From an uncultured Burkholderiales Genera incertae sedis bacterium (lineage in GTDB: Bacteria; Pseudomonadota; Gammaproteobacteria; Burkholderiales; Eutrophovitaceae), in assembly GCA_905479505.1 (NCBI GenBank), contig CAJQMS010000098.1, positions 1 through 7,133 of the forward strand: DNA of 7,133 bases, given 5' to 3'. The notes under the pieces were generated by a model. The model ran no database searches and had not been told where the DNA came from. It saw nothing but the letters and a program-made list of their open reading frames with translations. The translations under genes were made by a program, and so were the position numbers. Positions 6,678-7,133 of this stretch are shown here, one piece after another (position 1 is the first letter of the stretch; every line of letters begins with the position of its first letter).

Positions 6678-7133
6678 CTAAGGTACCGTACTATCGATTG
6701 TAATTTCAATATTTTCTCCAGACTTTACAAGAGTAGTAGTCGACTCCAGATCCCCACTCGCTCTTATCGCATTGCCAGAACGCGAAATACGCGCACCAAC
6801 TAAAAATTGCGAAAATTCGGATAACTTACGACTGGGCATTAGAGATAACGAGTCATCAAGTACGAAAGAAAAAGGTAATTGATTCACAGGCACCCTCATT
6901 GCAGCTATCGGCATGGGGGGACCATCGGACGCTTTTGCAAAGATGAAGACTACGTCTTGAGAAGACAAGCTTCCAAGAAGATCGTCAGAAATCTGGACTA
7001 AGCCAGTCAATATTTGAAGAGATTGGTCCGCTGATAATTGCTCTTCAGCGACCGGCTCAGAAGGCGAACGTCCGCCCTCTTGCACAAGTCGTATTTTTGC
7101 CTCTGCGATGCCGGACTGTAATGTTTCAATCAA
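6678..7133 (-). CDS. ccmI: CcmI (CycH), cytochrome c maturation protein, C-terminal part (cut by window edge)
   Basis: CcmI is the apocytochrome c chaperone of system I cytochrome c maturation. It is membrane-anchored, and its periplasmic TPR part holds the apocytochrome C-terminus and passes it to CcmF/CcmH. Only the last 151 codons are here. The frame is open to the right edge, so the membrane anchor and most TPRs lie outside, and the TTG at the very edge should not be taken as a start. The C-terminal domain is recognised by VVFIFAKASDGPPMPIAAMR (65-84), FVLDDSLSLMP (90-100), VGARISRSGNA (112-122) and GDLE (127-130), the pattern of gammaproteobacterial CcmI C-termini. A Pro/Glu-rich linker (about 21-33) precedes it. 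The stop is TAG at 6680-6678. Being last before mltB, it suggests the ccm operon ends here or runs into mltB. Confidence 0.9.
   Translation of the reverse strand: MIETLQSGIAEAKIRLVQEGGRSPSEPVAEEQLSADQSLQILTGLVQISDDLLGSLSSQDVVFIFAKASDGPPMPIAAMRVPVNQLPFSFVLDDSLSLMPSRKLSEFSQFLVGARISRSGNAIRASGDLESTTTLVKSGENIEITIDSTVP

Noticed and set aside
1..7133. Defence system, mobile element, CRISPR array or novel gene cluster
   Set aside because: Every gene is a recognised household family, there are no direct or inverted repeats of size, and coding is dense and even. No hidden system is supported by this sequence.

Overview
This window looks like an ordinary stretch of chromosome from a gammaproteobacterium of moderate GC content. 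The lineage call rests on three things. The trmJ/suhB head-to-head pair is typical of that class. SuhB and MutS closely resemble the enterobacterial proteins as I remember them. A system I cytochrome c maturation protein (CcmI) and an MltB-family lytic transglycosylase are also present. I cannot name a genus. I see no insertion sequence, phage gene, CRISPR array, tRNA, rRNA or island boundary, and no gene-free stretch longer than about 130 bases.

Layout. Positions 1-375 (minus) hold the first 125 codons of trmJ, a tRNA 2'-O-methyltransferase cut by the left edge. A 127-base divergent intergenic region carries candidate promoters for both sides and a boxA-like element just before the suhB ribosome binding site. 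suhB (503-1294, plus) is followed after 101 bases by mutS (1396-4026, plus). mutS converges on selO/ydiU (4056-5522, minus) with only 29 bases between stop codons. Upstream of selO on the same strand, 97 bases away, is an mltB-like gene (5620-6645). It in turn lies 32 bases downstream of the 3' end of ccmI (6678-7133, running off the right edge).

How the genes relate. They do not form one pathway: tRNA modification (TrmJ), rRNA transcription/inositol-phosphate phosphatase (SuhB), mismatch repair (MutS), redox-linked protein AMPylation (SelO), cell-wall turnover (MltB) and cytochrome c assembly (CcmI). The mltB gene may be read from the ccm operon because the gap is so short.

I found no convincing new system. 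The most informative observation is the boxA-like leader of suhB, which fits Nus-factor/SuhB autoregulation as described in E. coli. Smaller points are an altered cysteine arrangement in SelO, and an uncertain start and maturation mode for the MltB homologue, which also has a histidine-rich mature N-terminus.
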